From: Yponomeuta sedellus
Lineage: Eukaryota > Arthropoda > Insecta > Lepidoptera > Yponomeutidae
Length of the DNA stretch: 64,000 nt
Direction of reading: 5' to 3'
NCBI GenBank assembly: GCA_934045075.1
Contig: OW203722.1
Coordinates: forward strand, 6,926,763-6,990,762
Both the position numbers and the translations under genes were made by a program. Shown in pieces: positions 26,317 to 39,400 of the stretch. The notes under the pieces are model-generated. The model saw nothing but the letters and a program-made list of their open reading frames with translations. It was not told the DNA's origin and ran no database searches. Every line of letters starts with the position of its first letter. Position 1 is the first letter of the stretch.

Positions 26317-29300
26317 CTAATTGTGGGAATCCTCTTTCAAAAGCAACTGAACCCTGGAAGGTAGCTCCTTCAAAGTCTCCTCAAAACTCTCAGCGTTATC
26401 CTTGCTAAGTTTAATTTGCTTGGTCATCTGAGTGATGTGATCAGCGTAGGTGTTTTGGCCGGAGAGCTTCGCTATTTCGGCGGCTAGGCCGAGATTCTCT
26501 TCATCGTTCGTTTTGGCGAGGGCCAAGGCAGCCTTCGACAGGTCGCCTATGGCTAGGTAGCTGTAAAAAGGACGTAAAAATAATCTTTTTAGGAGATAAG
26601 ATACAGGACTTTTATGGAGAATGGGCACCGACTGAATCGACTGCTTGGAAGTCTAGGGAGCTTGCTGAAGTCGCTCAATGCGCGGGTTAATGAGCGTGGT
26701 TCCATAGGATTTTATGCTGTAGCATATGAGGGTACATTAAATTTACTTACAAATGGCCTCAGTTGGGTATATTTCCATGTTTGTATATCCTTGCCTGGTT
26801 ACCATAGCACAGGGTATGCTACTTAGGGTCACGTCAAGTGATTAGCAGAGGGTGTCCTAGTTAGGGACCATGTCAAGTGATTGTATTGTGTGGACGTTAT
26901 TAATATAGATATCTGAAGAGTATGAGGGTATAAACAATTCACGTTCTCGAGCCCACACGGGCAGGCTGACAGATTAGCGAGCTGTCAGCGTCAATTATGA
27001 GTCCATCGTTAAAGCGGGAGGCGGGTGGTAATGTCTATAATGCGCGTGAGCATGCGCCAGTGAGTATAAAGTTGGCTATTCACATAGCGAATATTACGCA
27101 AGCAAAGAGTCCGGTAACCGAACTTTCAGACTCAGTAGTTCGGCGATGCATCATACAGAAGCTTACTCTATCTCAGCTTACGAAGATATAAAAATGTTAA
27201 GATTGTTAGAGTGGCACGGATTCCAGACGTAACAGCAGTTTAAGGCTGTTCTTAAATGAAGCGTGCTGTCTCACTCGCATAATATTTTTTTTTACTTATT
27301 GTACATGAGTGTAATACTTTTTATTGCACATCATACATTTTGAGAGTACATGAAAAACAATAATATAAGTAATTTGGTTTGAGGTTTTGATGCATAAGTT
27401 AACACATAACATTTGAAATATATTTTAATTTTCCTATACATAGTTTTTAATAAAGAAAAGTAGTTTCCAAAATGATCAAATTGTGAATAAAACTTTCTCA
27501 ATCAAAAATTAGGTACCTACAGAAGAGGTAAAATATGTCTTGAATGTCCACAATTTTACCATCTCTCCAACCCTCCCACCACATTTACCAAAAGTTACTC
27601 TGTTCATTACAATATTATTAAGGGCCGATTCGACCAAACTATTTATGCTTGGTATAAGTGCTAATCTTGGAATAAATCGAGAAATTATCTTGTTAAATTC
27701 TAGATTTATTCCAAGATTAGCACTTATACCAAGCATAAATAGTTTGGTCGAATCGGCCCTTAGTAGGTTTATCTCGACTTACCAAACGGCGGCTTGCGCC
27801 ATCGCGCCACACGCAGTGTTGTCTTGAGCCCACTTTTGTAGGATCTCCTCGGCTATACTGTCCATGTGTCTAAAACCAAACAAAACGCAATGGCGGCTAA
27901 GTCGAGATGCATATAATTGTTTTTCGGAATTTTACGAGTCTATTCGAAAAGTCAAGTTCCTCATTGTTATGTTTTTCCATTAAATTTCAAACGGTTCCGA
28001 TAAAAATAAAGACAGGGTCCCAGAAAAACAGAATTTTACGAGATAACTTGTGACGTCACTGTTTACGTATTATTTTTGCATGGAGCGTTTTTGTACCACG
28101 CGACTAAAATTATTATTTGGACAGGTTATAAATAACGAAAAGTATTAGTTGTAGAGAAATCACAATAATGACTTACGGCCCCTCCAATGAATAAAAAATG
28201 CCCATTAAAATATCTATTTTTAATTCGACAACCAACTGCCATACAGTTAGGGGAATAATTTTTTAAAATTATACCCCGCGATAAAAATGTAAGTCAAGAA
28301 ATGAAAATTTAAAAGAGTTCTGCATTGTCTTAGAGTACAATGCAGAACTTTTTTTAAATTGTTATGTGTAACTAGCTGACCCAGCGAACTTCGTACCGCC
28401 CTAACAGTCGATTCTTTATTTTTTTTTGTTTTTCCCTCCGTAAGAACCATCCTCGTACTTCAAGGACTATTCTAGAAAAAGAATTAGCGACATCGGTTCA
28501 GCTGCTCTCGAGATTTGCGCTTACCAACACATTCAGCCATTCATTTTTATATTATAGATAATTTTTGAAAATTAAACCCTGCGATAAAAATGTAAGTCAA
28601 GAAATATTTTTTTTACAAAGCTCAGTATTGTCTTTGAGTACAATCATCATCAGCCCGGTAAACCCCACTGCTGGGCCTCTTCATTTCCACGCCAACCAGT
28701 ACGGTCTCGCGCTAGTCTCATCCACCATTGAGTACAATGCAGAACTTTTTTAAAAGTTTTATGTGTAACAATTCTGTGTTTTTACTAACCGAACTCTACA
28801 CAGGACATACGCCTCCTTGAACTGCTGCGCTTCAGTCAATACCGCCACCGCGCCTTTCACGTCGTGGACGCTGAGTAGAGCCGCTACCTTGCGGTATATC
28901 GGCCCGCCGTACCGCCTTTTCTCTGTAGACACGTGTACACACTAGATTTACGTTGGGAAAGTCTCAAGATCACTGTTGAGCAGACTCTAGGGGGTAACGT
29001 AAAAGGGAAAGGGCAATTAGTCAATCAATCAATTGTCTATAACATATCCTTTCAATATAACTAGATGTGCCCCACAGTGTTACCCGCGGTTTATAAGGGA
29101 ATAAGATATTTTCTCGCAGTAAAACGTAGCATACGAGTATGTGTTAATCCAGGGTAGTTAGTTAGACCTGAGATTTCCGCACTTAGCCTCATAGATGGGC
29201 CATTGTACGTAGCAAGCGCTGAGGTACGCTAACACCTCAGACACTAGGGTTTCCTTACGATGTTTTCCTTCACCGTCAGCGAGTAGTATTGCTACTATAA

Positions 29301-32300
29301 TTTCACAAATGTACATAACTTAGAAAATAAAGTAATTGGTACATGCCGGGGTTCGGAACCACGACCTCCCGATTGAGAAGCCGGCGTTCTACACCGCTCC
29401 GCTACCACCGCTCTTCCAGGGCATTAGCTAACTCTATACCAAATTTTATTAAAATCTATATGGCTGGTTTAGACGTGAAGAAGTAACAAACATACACACT
29501 CACAAACTTTCGCCCCTATAATAATAGTATGATGCACGCTAATTTAGCATTTTACTTACCACACAATTTGCCACCTTCCTTTTTAGCCACAAGCCTATCC
29601 ACTTGTGATAAATAGAGTTGCACGGAGTCCTTCCAGTATCTGAAACAATACACAGCAATTAAAATATGAAACACTTCGTGAAGAGGTAAACATATTGTCA
29701 TAGAAACTTCAGTGTCCGAAAAGTTCACAACTCAGCCCTTGAAATGCGCTATTGGACCCTATATGAACTAAAGGTAGGCCAATGAGATGAGATAAAGAAT
29801 GTAAACAAACTTTCAGGGGTTCAAAACATTTTTATTTAAACAAATTATAGTTATAAAAATTTCGGATTCCCTATTCTAATCGCTGTCGTCTGTATTAGTC
29901 AAGTATGATTCACCGGAAGGCTGTCTAGAGCCGCCAGGCTGTGATTCCGTAAATAAAACCAACAACTATTTACAATAACAGCAAAAATCAACAAGAAAAC
30001 TAACAGTATTGGATTAAATAAACACAATAAACTTAGTAAATACGGAAACGAAAAAATACGTATCACTTCGAACGCAATCTAAACACAGAAATGAACTATT
30101 ACAGTTCACAAAATGGCGGAAGACACCAAATGTTGACAACTGCCGTATTGAAAGTTTTCCTGTACCACGAAATACGCAACGACAGCTGTCGTCGATCAAA
30201 TGACGCCATTACCGCATACGTGTGACAAGGACAGAGATAATAATCGCTCACTATCGCAATGTAACACAGTAACGGTCCGTTTGTTTACATTCTTTATCTC
30301 GTCTCATTGGCCTTCCTTTAGGTTTAGGTCCAAAGTTAATAATAGGCTTGACGATAGTATCAAATAATCAAAGATTTAACGACATTAGGGGAAAGAACAT
30401 ATTAAAGGGATTTAAAAGAAAGACTGATATAGTTTTATATATAAAAAAAAGATATAACCAATATGTTCAATAGAGTACAACATAATACTGCTCTCAGCCA
30501 TTTTGACTGAAACGCCAATCACACCGCGTGACGTCACGCTTAGGTTAACATTGGTAAACTTCACCCGTGCTTTGTTGTGAATACTCGTGATTACGATGTT
30601 TACCTTGGCGTGACGTTAGATTCGACGCCATGACACTGCGAGCTGTTTTCCTACAGATTTAGTATAATTTTAGAAAAAGGCCTTCGTTAAACTTTATTAC
30701 TGAAAATAGGTTTTTTTATTTTTTTTTAAATGTGCCTACACATTATGGAAGAGGGTTTGAAAATGTTTCGTCATGCCTATTATTGTTTTATAAGACTGTA
30801 TATTAGACCTTATATGACAAAAATATATTGAATTTCTTTGACCTCTGTAAACTATAACTTTGCCCTTTGTTGGGTATAGGCTTTTTCACTCAAATGCCAT
30901 TTCTCATGGGAAGTAGTCTACATTAAAAAAACTTACTTGAAAGACACAGAGGGCGCTATGCTGAGCAGGAACGGACAGATAAGGTCTCTCTGGGCGGCGT
31001 ATTGGAATACGCTGTCGATGTTACCACGCAGTATGGAGACCATGATCCACGCCTCGTGGTTTGACGTCTCCACATGCCGGGCCACTGGGAGAGACAGGGG
31101 GAATAACTTATGCTATACATACTTGTGATGGAAAAGCGATTGTGCCTAGTCAATAGTACGGTGTACAATATTTGTTTAGTTACTGAGCGTCACTTACAGT
31201 TAGAGATCGGAAAATCGGATGCATATTTACCCAAAGTTCACAATATTAAGGAAGCGGCTTCCTCAAAGTCTAAAATGCTGTATCTAGGTACGTATTACTT
31301 TTTAATAGTTGTAGAATCGATTCTAACGAAAAAAGTATTCATGACGTTTTGATGCTGAAACTCTTTTCTTTATTTAAAAGTTGACATAATTGAATTTTTT
31401 ACAATGACATTTATCAAAATTACTAGGATTGAAATGATAGAAATTGATTGTAAAATCATGGCAACCTCGCTTGGGTGAATCTCTATTGCTTCTTCTATGC
31501 TCTATGCCTAATCTATGCTCTATGCCTAATCAAATCACATAATATCATCGACCATGTGACATAGATTTGTGCATGCAATTACCAACCTTAAGGAGGTAAA
31601 CATTTTCAGAGCGCGAGTGTATATACATATCCATTTTATATGGCAGCTTTTTATTTTATTATATCGTCGTCGTCGTCATCAGGCTATACTAGTCCATTGC
31701 TGGACATAGCCCTCCCCTAAAGAGCGCCACGTTGTGCTATCTATTATTATATATTTTCTGTAAAAACTAAAATAAGTCGTAACTGGTTAAAATTTTATTA
31801 CTTTCCTGTAAATGTTAGAGGATAAAATGATTATCTTATATCTCTTGAACCCTGACAGGAACGGTTTCTGATTAAAATAATCTATAGAATTAGAGTTGCT
31901 GAAATCCACAGCTCCATATATACATAGATGCAATACTCCAATCAATCAGTTGCTGATAGACTATTGAAGGACTGTTTGAAAGTTGAAAGACTATTCACTG
32001 CTGGGAATAGTCTTTGCCCTAATCACCACTTACTGTAATACCTAAAACAATGCATTAAAACCACTCACACTCAGCTTCCAACAGCTCATTAACCTCGTTT
32101 ATACTGCCAAATATTTTTTGAAAAATACATTTCATTTCCTTTTCTACTGCGTCATCATTTCCATTGGTTTTATCTTCTTTAACATCGCCACCGTTTTCTA
32201 TCTTTGTGACATCATGAGATTGTTTACCGTTGACTTGATTTGCATCGCCACTTTTGAGCTCATCCTTCACTTCTTCAGATGGAATACAGTCATTTTTCTC

Positions 32301-35300
32301 CTTGTACTTTTGTACCATAGTCTTGCAAATTGTTAGACAATAATGGTTGATTTCCTTGTGCATTATAGGGAAGAGGAACCTCTTCGGGCATCTGACTCGC
32401 TGCTCTTGGCTCGCAGCGACCTGTTTGGATTGCTCATCATCACTGTCGCTGGACGACTCTACTTCTTTCGCGCTTTGTGCAGCGTTCTGTTTGTTTTTCT
32501 TTTTGTCTTTCTTCGTGGCTTCGGCCTTTGGCTCTGAAAAGTTTAATTCAACATTACGAAATAAAATAAATATAAGGAATGTCTAGTCCAGCACAACGCC
32601 TTTTAATAAAGCTAAAATAAAGCTCAATTTTTTTAGTAGCCTATAAACGTTTCTCTGCAGGGCAGAGGTACTCTTTCAGAAAGAGAAAGTATGAGCTTAA
32701 TTACCACGCGCTCCCATCGCGGATTGCCAATCCAGGATGGCAATCCACCGCCGATTGGCATGTATTTTATTCGAGCTATCTATTCTCGGCAATATCATTG
32801 AATCTCGGCAGTACGTGTGCAAATTATTTGCGAGAAATAAAGGCAGGCCCATCGTTTCTTCTACCTCGCATATAGTCCCAGCACTTACGGGAAGCGCTCA
32901 TGGCCTAGTGAAGCGCTCGTGGCCTAGTCGAACCGAGTGGTTGGAATCAATCACTTGAGTTAAGCAACAACATGCGCGGTCAGGTGCTGGATGGGTGACC
33001 GTCCCGTTACAACCGCTGGTGGCATTTTTCCGAGCGCTTCCGTGCTTCGTAAGGCACGTTAAGCCGTGGGTGCCGGCTGTCATGTAATGGCAGTCGTTAA
33101 GCCATGTCAGAGGCCTTATGGGTGGCTTCATAACTTCTGTCAGGCCCGCCACTGTCTTACAAAACCTCCACCAACCCGGAGTTGGCCCCCGTGGTGGAGT
33201 ATGGCCTAACCTTCCTGCGATGCAGGAAGAGACCCGCGCCCCAGCAGTGGGGTCATACAGGGTTGCAATCGATCGACCAATACTTACGGGTGAACCTTAA
33301 GCTGGATAACCTGATGAATAAGAGGACAATAGACAGGCACTGGACAGATTAACCTATACAGTTTTCAGTGAAGGTTTTCTTTTTATTTAGTATGTATCCT
33401 GTAAATATCGTGAAGATATTGTCCAACTGGGTTCCACAACAAAAGAGACCTATGGGCAAGCCGAAGAAGGGATAGAGGAAGATCTAAAGAAGTTTGTGTG
33501 GCTATCTACGTGGCTCCTCACATATTGACTTGTCTTTACTGTGGGCTAGGCTGCAGTGTCTGAGTGGTCACTTCACCCGTGTGAGTGAAAGTGCCACTGG
33601 ACGCCGTAAAAATCATCTCATTACGCAGGTATGGCCGTTCGCCAGTATCTTAGCCCAGCCGGTGTACAGATAGACCGTCAAGCATCAAGGAATTTTCGAA
33701 GTAAACTGCTCTTTCTACATACATAAACTCACGGCCGTGTCCCGGGGCGGTAGGCAGAGACCCTGGTTTGCCACCGAGTAGTTTGTATAGGTACATATTG
33801 AATGTGTTTCAAAAGAAGGTTTTATACTCTGTACTGGAAACCAGCTTCGAAAACAGAATGATTTGTCTTTACTCAAAACCAGGTTTCCCAAAAAGAAAAA
33901 TAATTCTGTTGTCGAAACTGGTTTCGAAACTTTGGTTTCCAAACTGGCCTAAGGGTTCCTGACAAACCTCCTTCGCTTCATCAACATTCATTAGTCATTG
34001 CACGCACGTTGGGTCTGGGCACTATCTCTCGCATATTATTTTGTCGTTCCAGCTTTTCCAGGCTTACCGACGTATTTATCGGCGGGATGATGCGACGTCC
34101 GCCACAGTCGCAGAGCGCAGTCAGAACCGCCGGACAGTACGGCATCTGGTAGTGAAGGGAACCCGCTCCAAGCCACTCCTAGAGTCGCATGGCTGTGCCC
34201 GCTGAAGATGGACGTGCAGACGCCTGACGCCACGTCCCACACCTGGAAATTTAGAGAGGTGAGAAGCCGAATTTAGTAGCAATGTGGATTTGACGAAACG
34301 CACGGCTTAGGTGGCTCTGTCGGTACTGAAGTATTGTTTGCTCTGGAGAATGCCGATGCCACTAGCTTGTTTAGCGTTAAATCAGTGCAGTTGTCGCAGT
34401 GAAACAGTGAAACATTAGCTTAGTTGTTAAGATTATCGCTTTTCGAACGTTTTTCGTCGGAAAATTTCTTTAAGAATTTTACATAGGGCTTCCGTTTTTA
34501 TCAGACCCGTGATGACAGTTGTAACTCAGCTGCGTCAAAAATTCTGCTCAAGATGAATGTAACAAGCACCACGACGAGGTAGCTGCTATAACTCATTGAA
34601 GTGTTCCTCCATCTTCAGATCAAACATGCGAAAGTAATAAGAACATAAATTTATTTTTGATATGATATTGATAACATAACATTTACATACAGGCACATAC
34701 ATTGCTTCTGGCCCCACACTAGGATACCCTGTGTCGTTGGAACCCAAGACCTAGGGCTTTTTTTTGTTCCCAGCCGGGGTTCGAACCCGGGACCTCTCGC
34801 ATGGTAGGCAGATACGCTACCGCTATGCCACAGAGGTCTTCAGAGATTTTGGACATAATAATGATGATGACGGGAGTTTCTTTCGTTACTTTTCCCTAAC
34901 ATTGAAATTAAACAACGTAAATTGTTAACACTGAAATACATTTTAATTTGTGATTCAATAAGACTCTTCTATTTATGAACTTCATTAAGGCGCTACCCGG
35001 TACTAACTAGCGCGACCAATGAAAAAAAATCATATCTTCTTTTATAACTCATCTTTGTAAAAACTTAACATCACAAATCTTAATAAATACAGTAGCTCTT
35101 TTTACTGACACGAACCTAGGTCCAGCCCTCCTATTACGTAGCACTCCACTCTATCGAGTGACGCATTTAGAAGACTCCTAAGTGTCAAAAAATGTATGCA
35201 ATTAACAGCCGGAGTAGCTTAAAAAAAAGTAAAAATCAACGTCACTCAACTCAGGGGATACTTACGTATATAATAATGATCGTCGACTTGATAGACGACG

Positions 35301-36289
35301 AAATTTTTTGCCGAGAACGGCCGTTTTTAGCGGAAGTTGATTAAAGTCCTATGGTTTTGATCAGAGGTACTGTAGGTTACCAAAATAGTTATCACACTTG
35401 TTAAGATTTATTATTTCACTTTTTGAACAAAACATATTATAAAACATTTTAAAAAAATTTTTTTTATGCACTAACACTTGGAAATAGTTCCAAGTGTTAG
35501 TGCATTAAAAAAAAATTATAATATTATAAAAATGTTATTGTTTTTTTCCATTGGTGTAGTTTTCTAATTAGCATACACAGGGTAGCACATCTTCTTCTTC
35601 TTCAGGCTATATTAGTCCACTGCTGGACATAGCCCTCCCCTAATGAGCGCCATAGCGCAAGGTTGTGCCATCATTGGGGGGTAATGCCCATAATCCCCAC
35701 GCTGGGCCTGCGGGTTGGGGATCGCAGTTTGTTGGAATTGTATTGCAGGGGGCGCTGCTGCCCACCCCCTGGTTTGTGGTAGCACATAAAACATATTAAT
35801 TTAATGTCTATTGAAATGTATCGGTGTCATTTCAGTGTCATCTGTTCGGACCCCTCAATCAAGTGATGGTGTGATTGTGAGAAACAAAAGTATACACAGC
35901 ACAGATACATACCCGTACAGTGGTGTCTTGCGATGTGGACACCAGCAGACTTTCCCGGTGCGGGTTCCAGGCCACTCGCAGCACGGGACCTTTGTGTCCG
36001 GACAAGGTTTTCCACGCTGATAGCTTTATCTCGCCTTCTGCAAGTGAAGCAGCTATTTAAAGGGCTGGACGGCTATTCAGCTATTCTGGGACAGATAAAG
36101 GACAGCTAATTCAATTATTAAAGAAGATGATGTAGCATGTGCCATAATAAAATTCAGTTATACTGGAACATTGATACTAGAGCAAAGAACAAGTGAGTAA
36201 GCAAGCAAGCAAACAAACAAACAAAAAAATAAACAAATAAATGAATGAATGAATGAATGAATGAATGAATGAATGAATGAATGAATGAA

Positions 36290-36372
<83 letters not shown>

Positions 36373-36376
36373 ATAC

Positions 36377-36475
<99 letters not shown>

Positions 36476-39400
36476 ATAGCTACATAATGTGCTGAGATAG
36501 ATACTTTTTGTTCTTTTGTAATTATTAAGTTAATGATGCGAGATACGAGGTTGTCCTTGAATGGAAGAATCAAGCAAATTGAGGGAGGAGAGCTAGTGTA
36601 CAGTAGATACATTTTAACATTTTGAATGTTGGATAGGTTGTATTTGAAAGGCGTAGAGTAGAAATCAGACTGAAGATTGAGTGTGCCATTGTGAAGGCTA
36701 CAGTGGCTATTGATAGAAGCTTTATCACTATCAGTTACCTCCATTCTCAGCCAGTTCTAGTATGACTATTTGTCCATGTTTATCTGCTGAGCATGTCGCA
36801 ATGAGGTTCTTGTTAGGAGACTCTTGGGCACTTTCAGACACCTGCTGTGGGTGCCACTCCACGCAGTGTATTCCTTTTCTGTAACATAGGGTTAGGTTAG
36901 GTTAGCATTGATGATGATTGGCTTTTTGTATCTACGTAATGAGATGATTTATACAGCGTCCAGTGGTATCCCCACTCACACTAGATGGGTGACGGGACCA
37001 CTCTGACACTAGTGCCTGGGACATGGTTTTATAGATGGTGTAGGCCTATACCATCCTGACAGTTTAGTCGGCCTAGCCCACAGGAAAGACTAGACTAGAC
37101 TGACTTTGTTTAATTTCAAAGTTACGTACATTTGCGAATTTGTAGTCGCAATACCACACGCTAACGGTGAAGGAACACATCGTGAGGAAACCCGCGGCTT
37201 GATTGGCTCCGCACGTATTGACTAGGTTAGCAATAGGTCCGAACAAACTAATTGGCTATTAAAACTTGCATTAAAATGTAAAAATTACTTTGCTAAATTC
37301 CGCCAAAAACCCCACAAACACCATGCGGTTAGTTAATGCACCGCCCTCCCTCCCACTTTTTCAAGCAGAAGCACGACACGAATCTCGTGGAATTTCACAT
37401 TTTAAGGCTATTATGGATTTCCGCAAAGTAATGCCTGATTCCATATAAAAATTGCATCGAAGTCCAGAGATTTTCTTTGTCTTTTATTTTGAAGATTTGT
37501 ACATATCAGTGAGCATCCCCCCGTTTTGTTGCACACAATAACAATTATAATCCACTGTTTACAGCAGGCGTTTCGGTGTATGAGTAACAAGGGCTGTGTT
37601 CTTATTATTATTAAATTATTCTACTTTATTGCACACGAAACATTTAACAGGACATTACATAAGAAAAATTGTACAAAGGCGAGCTTATCTCTGAAAGAGA
37701 TTTCTTCCAGCAAACCTTAGTTATTTTTCTTATGTGGAATAAAAATAGTACGTTTGTCTTTTTATTTATGTTCCATAAGTAAATGAGCAGGTGTATGTAT
37801 TGGAGATTCACATTGGAGTCTACAGCAGCACAAGTATGTATTGGAGATTGACATTGGACTATGTATTGGATTGAGTGTTTACCACTGCACTTTGCAGTGG
37901 TAAACTGATTGCAAGTATTGGAGCTGGACTTTTTCGTACTTTTTAGCCACCTAGGGAAATGGATAAACGCATCACATCGGAAATACTAAGATCTTAAATC
38001 GGAAGCACAAGGTAAAGGCACGTGCAAAGACCGATTGTACATCAATTTCATTTATTATTCACAAACAATTATTAAAAAAACACGATTTTTCTAAAACACT
38101 CTTCAGAGTTTAAATAATCTGTGGGTACGTGTTTCCTAACCAAAGACTATTTAAACTGCCTCTGAAGAATGTTTAAAGGAATCGCGTTGTTCTATAAATA
38201 AGATAGTTAATATTTATTTACGTGTAAGGGAAGGCAGCGGCGACCAGACTGTGTGGTCGGGTCGCTGTGAGCGCGGCGACCGCCCCGTCTATGCTTCCGA
38301 CCAAGAGGGCGCGCTCCGACCACTTCACTTCACTCAATTTCCACTGCTTGCCCTCCAACTCCACTGGGACCGGAGTTGGCACTGACGGAGAAACAATATC
38401 GGGTTATTTAGGAATTGGTATCGACGTAAAGACCTTTCGTTACAAGCTTTAAAGTAAAATGTGTTGATTATAATGACGGAATTTTGTACAGGCTATACAC
38501 CAATTGAATTACACAAGATTTCCATTGCGAAACAGCATAAAATATACGTAAGATACAATCGACGGATTGAGACTGGATCTACAAGTCTTGCACACGTAAT
38601 TTTCGAACACTTTATTTTTAAACTAACTCATTACGACTATTAACTATCCCTGGAGTTACTCACTTCAATATTAATTCGAATCCTATTCAATCCAGAACTA
38701 AAACACAAACAATAAACAAAGAAGTACTCTACACTCGCTCTCATTGAAGTTGTTTGCTTTAATACTACCATCAGACTCCCCAAGTGCAACTCCCAGCGTC
38801 ACATGCCGTATACACCGGAGTTGTAGAAAGCAAACCCTCCGGAACGACGCAATTCATACTCTTGAGAATTGATAGTGTATACTATTTTTATTTTTAATGC
38901 ACTAACCCGTGCTAAGGAAAATTTAAAAAACCTATTTATCTGGCTATCCGTGGCACGGATAGCCAGAGGTCGCGGGTTCCCGGCATGGGTGGAATTTTTA
39001 GCCTCTAAATAGGTTTTTAAAATTGATAGAGTTACAAGCTATCTTCACTCACTCTCTTCCACGTTCTTCGCTTTATACACGACCAGCTCGCCGCCACCGC
39101 AAGCGTATAGATCGTTTTCGGCGCCCCAACACAGTCCATACACTCCGGAGTTGAGCACCGGACGCAGAACTTTGGCTGGTTTCTCGCACCGGGCGGTCGT
39201 GTCGACCAGGCCGACCTTTGGATGAATCATTTGATTACACTATTTTTATTTTTAATGCACTAACCCGTGCTAAGGAACAAATTTAAAAACCTATTTAGAG
39301 GCTAAAAATTTCACCCATGCCGGGATTCGAACCCGCAAACTCTGGCTATCCGTACCAGCGCTCTACCAATTGAGCCAATGGGCGACTCACGGCATCAGTG

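Noticed and set aside
34776..34840. Possible tRNA-Gly gene on the minus strand
   Set aside because: The acceptor stem does not close, and the segment is attached to the family D SINE body also found at 14075-14295.
36183..36478. CRISPR-like or telomeric array
   Set aside because: The units are 4 bp with no spacers. It is a plain microsatellite in a eukaryotic intron.
36376..36744. 122-codon minus-strand ORF with LFIY repeats
   Set aside because: It is a translation of the AAAT microsatellite and has no independent support.
39045..39230. Separate small gene starting MIHPKVGLVD
   Set aside because: It is Gemin5 exon 8. The apparent start lies in intron and target-duplication sequence, and the real coding begins at GTC GGC after the acceptor.
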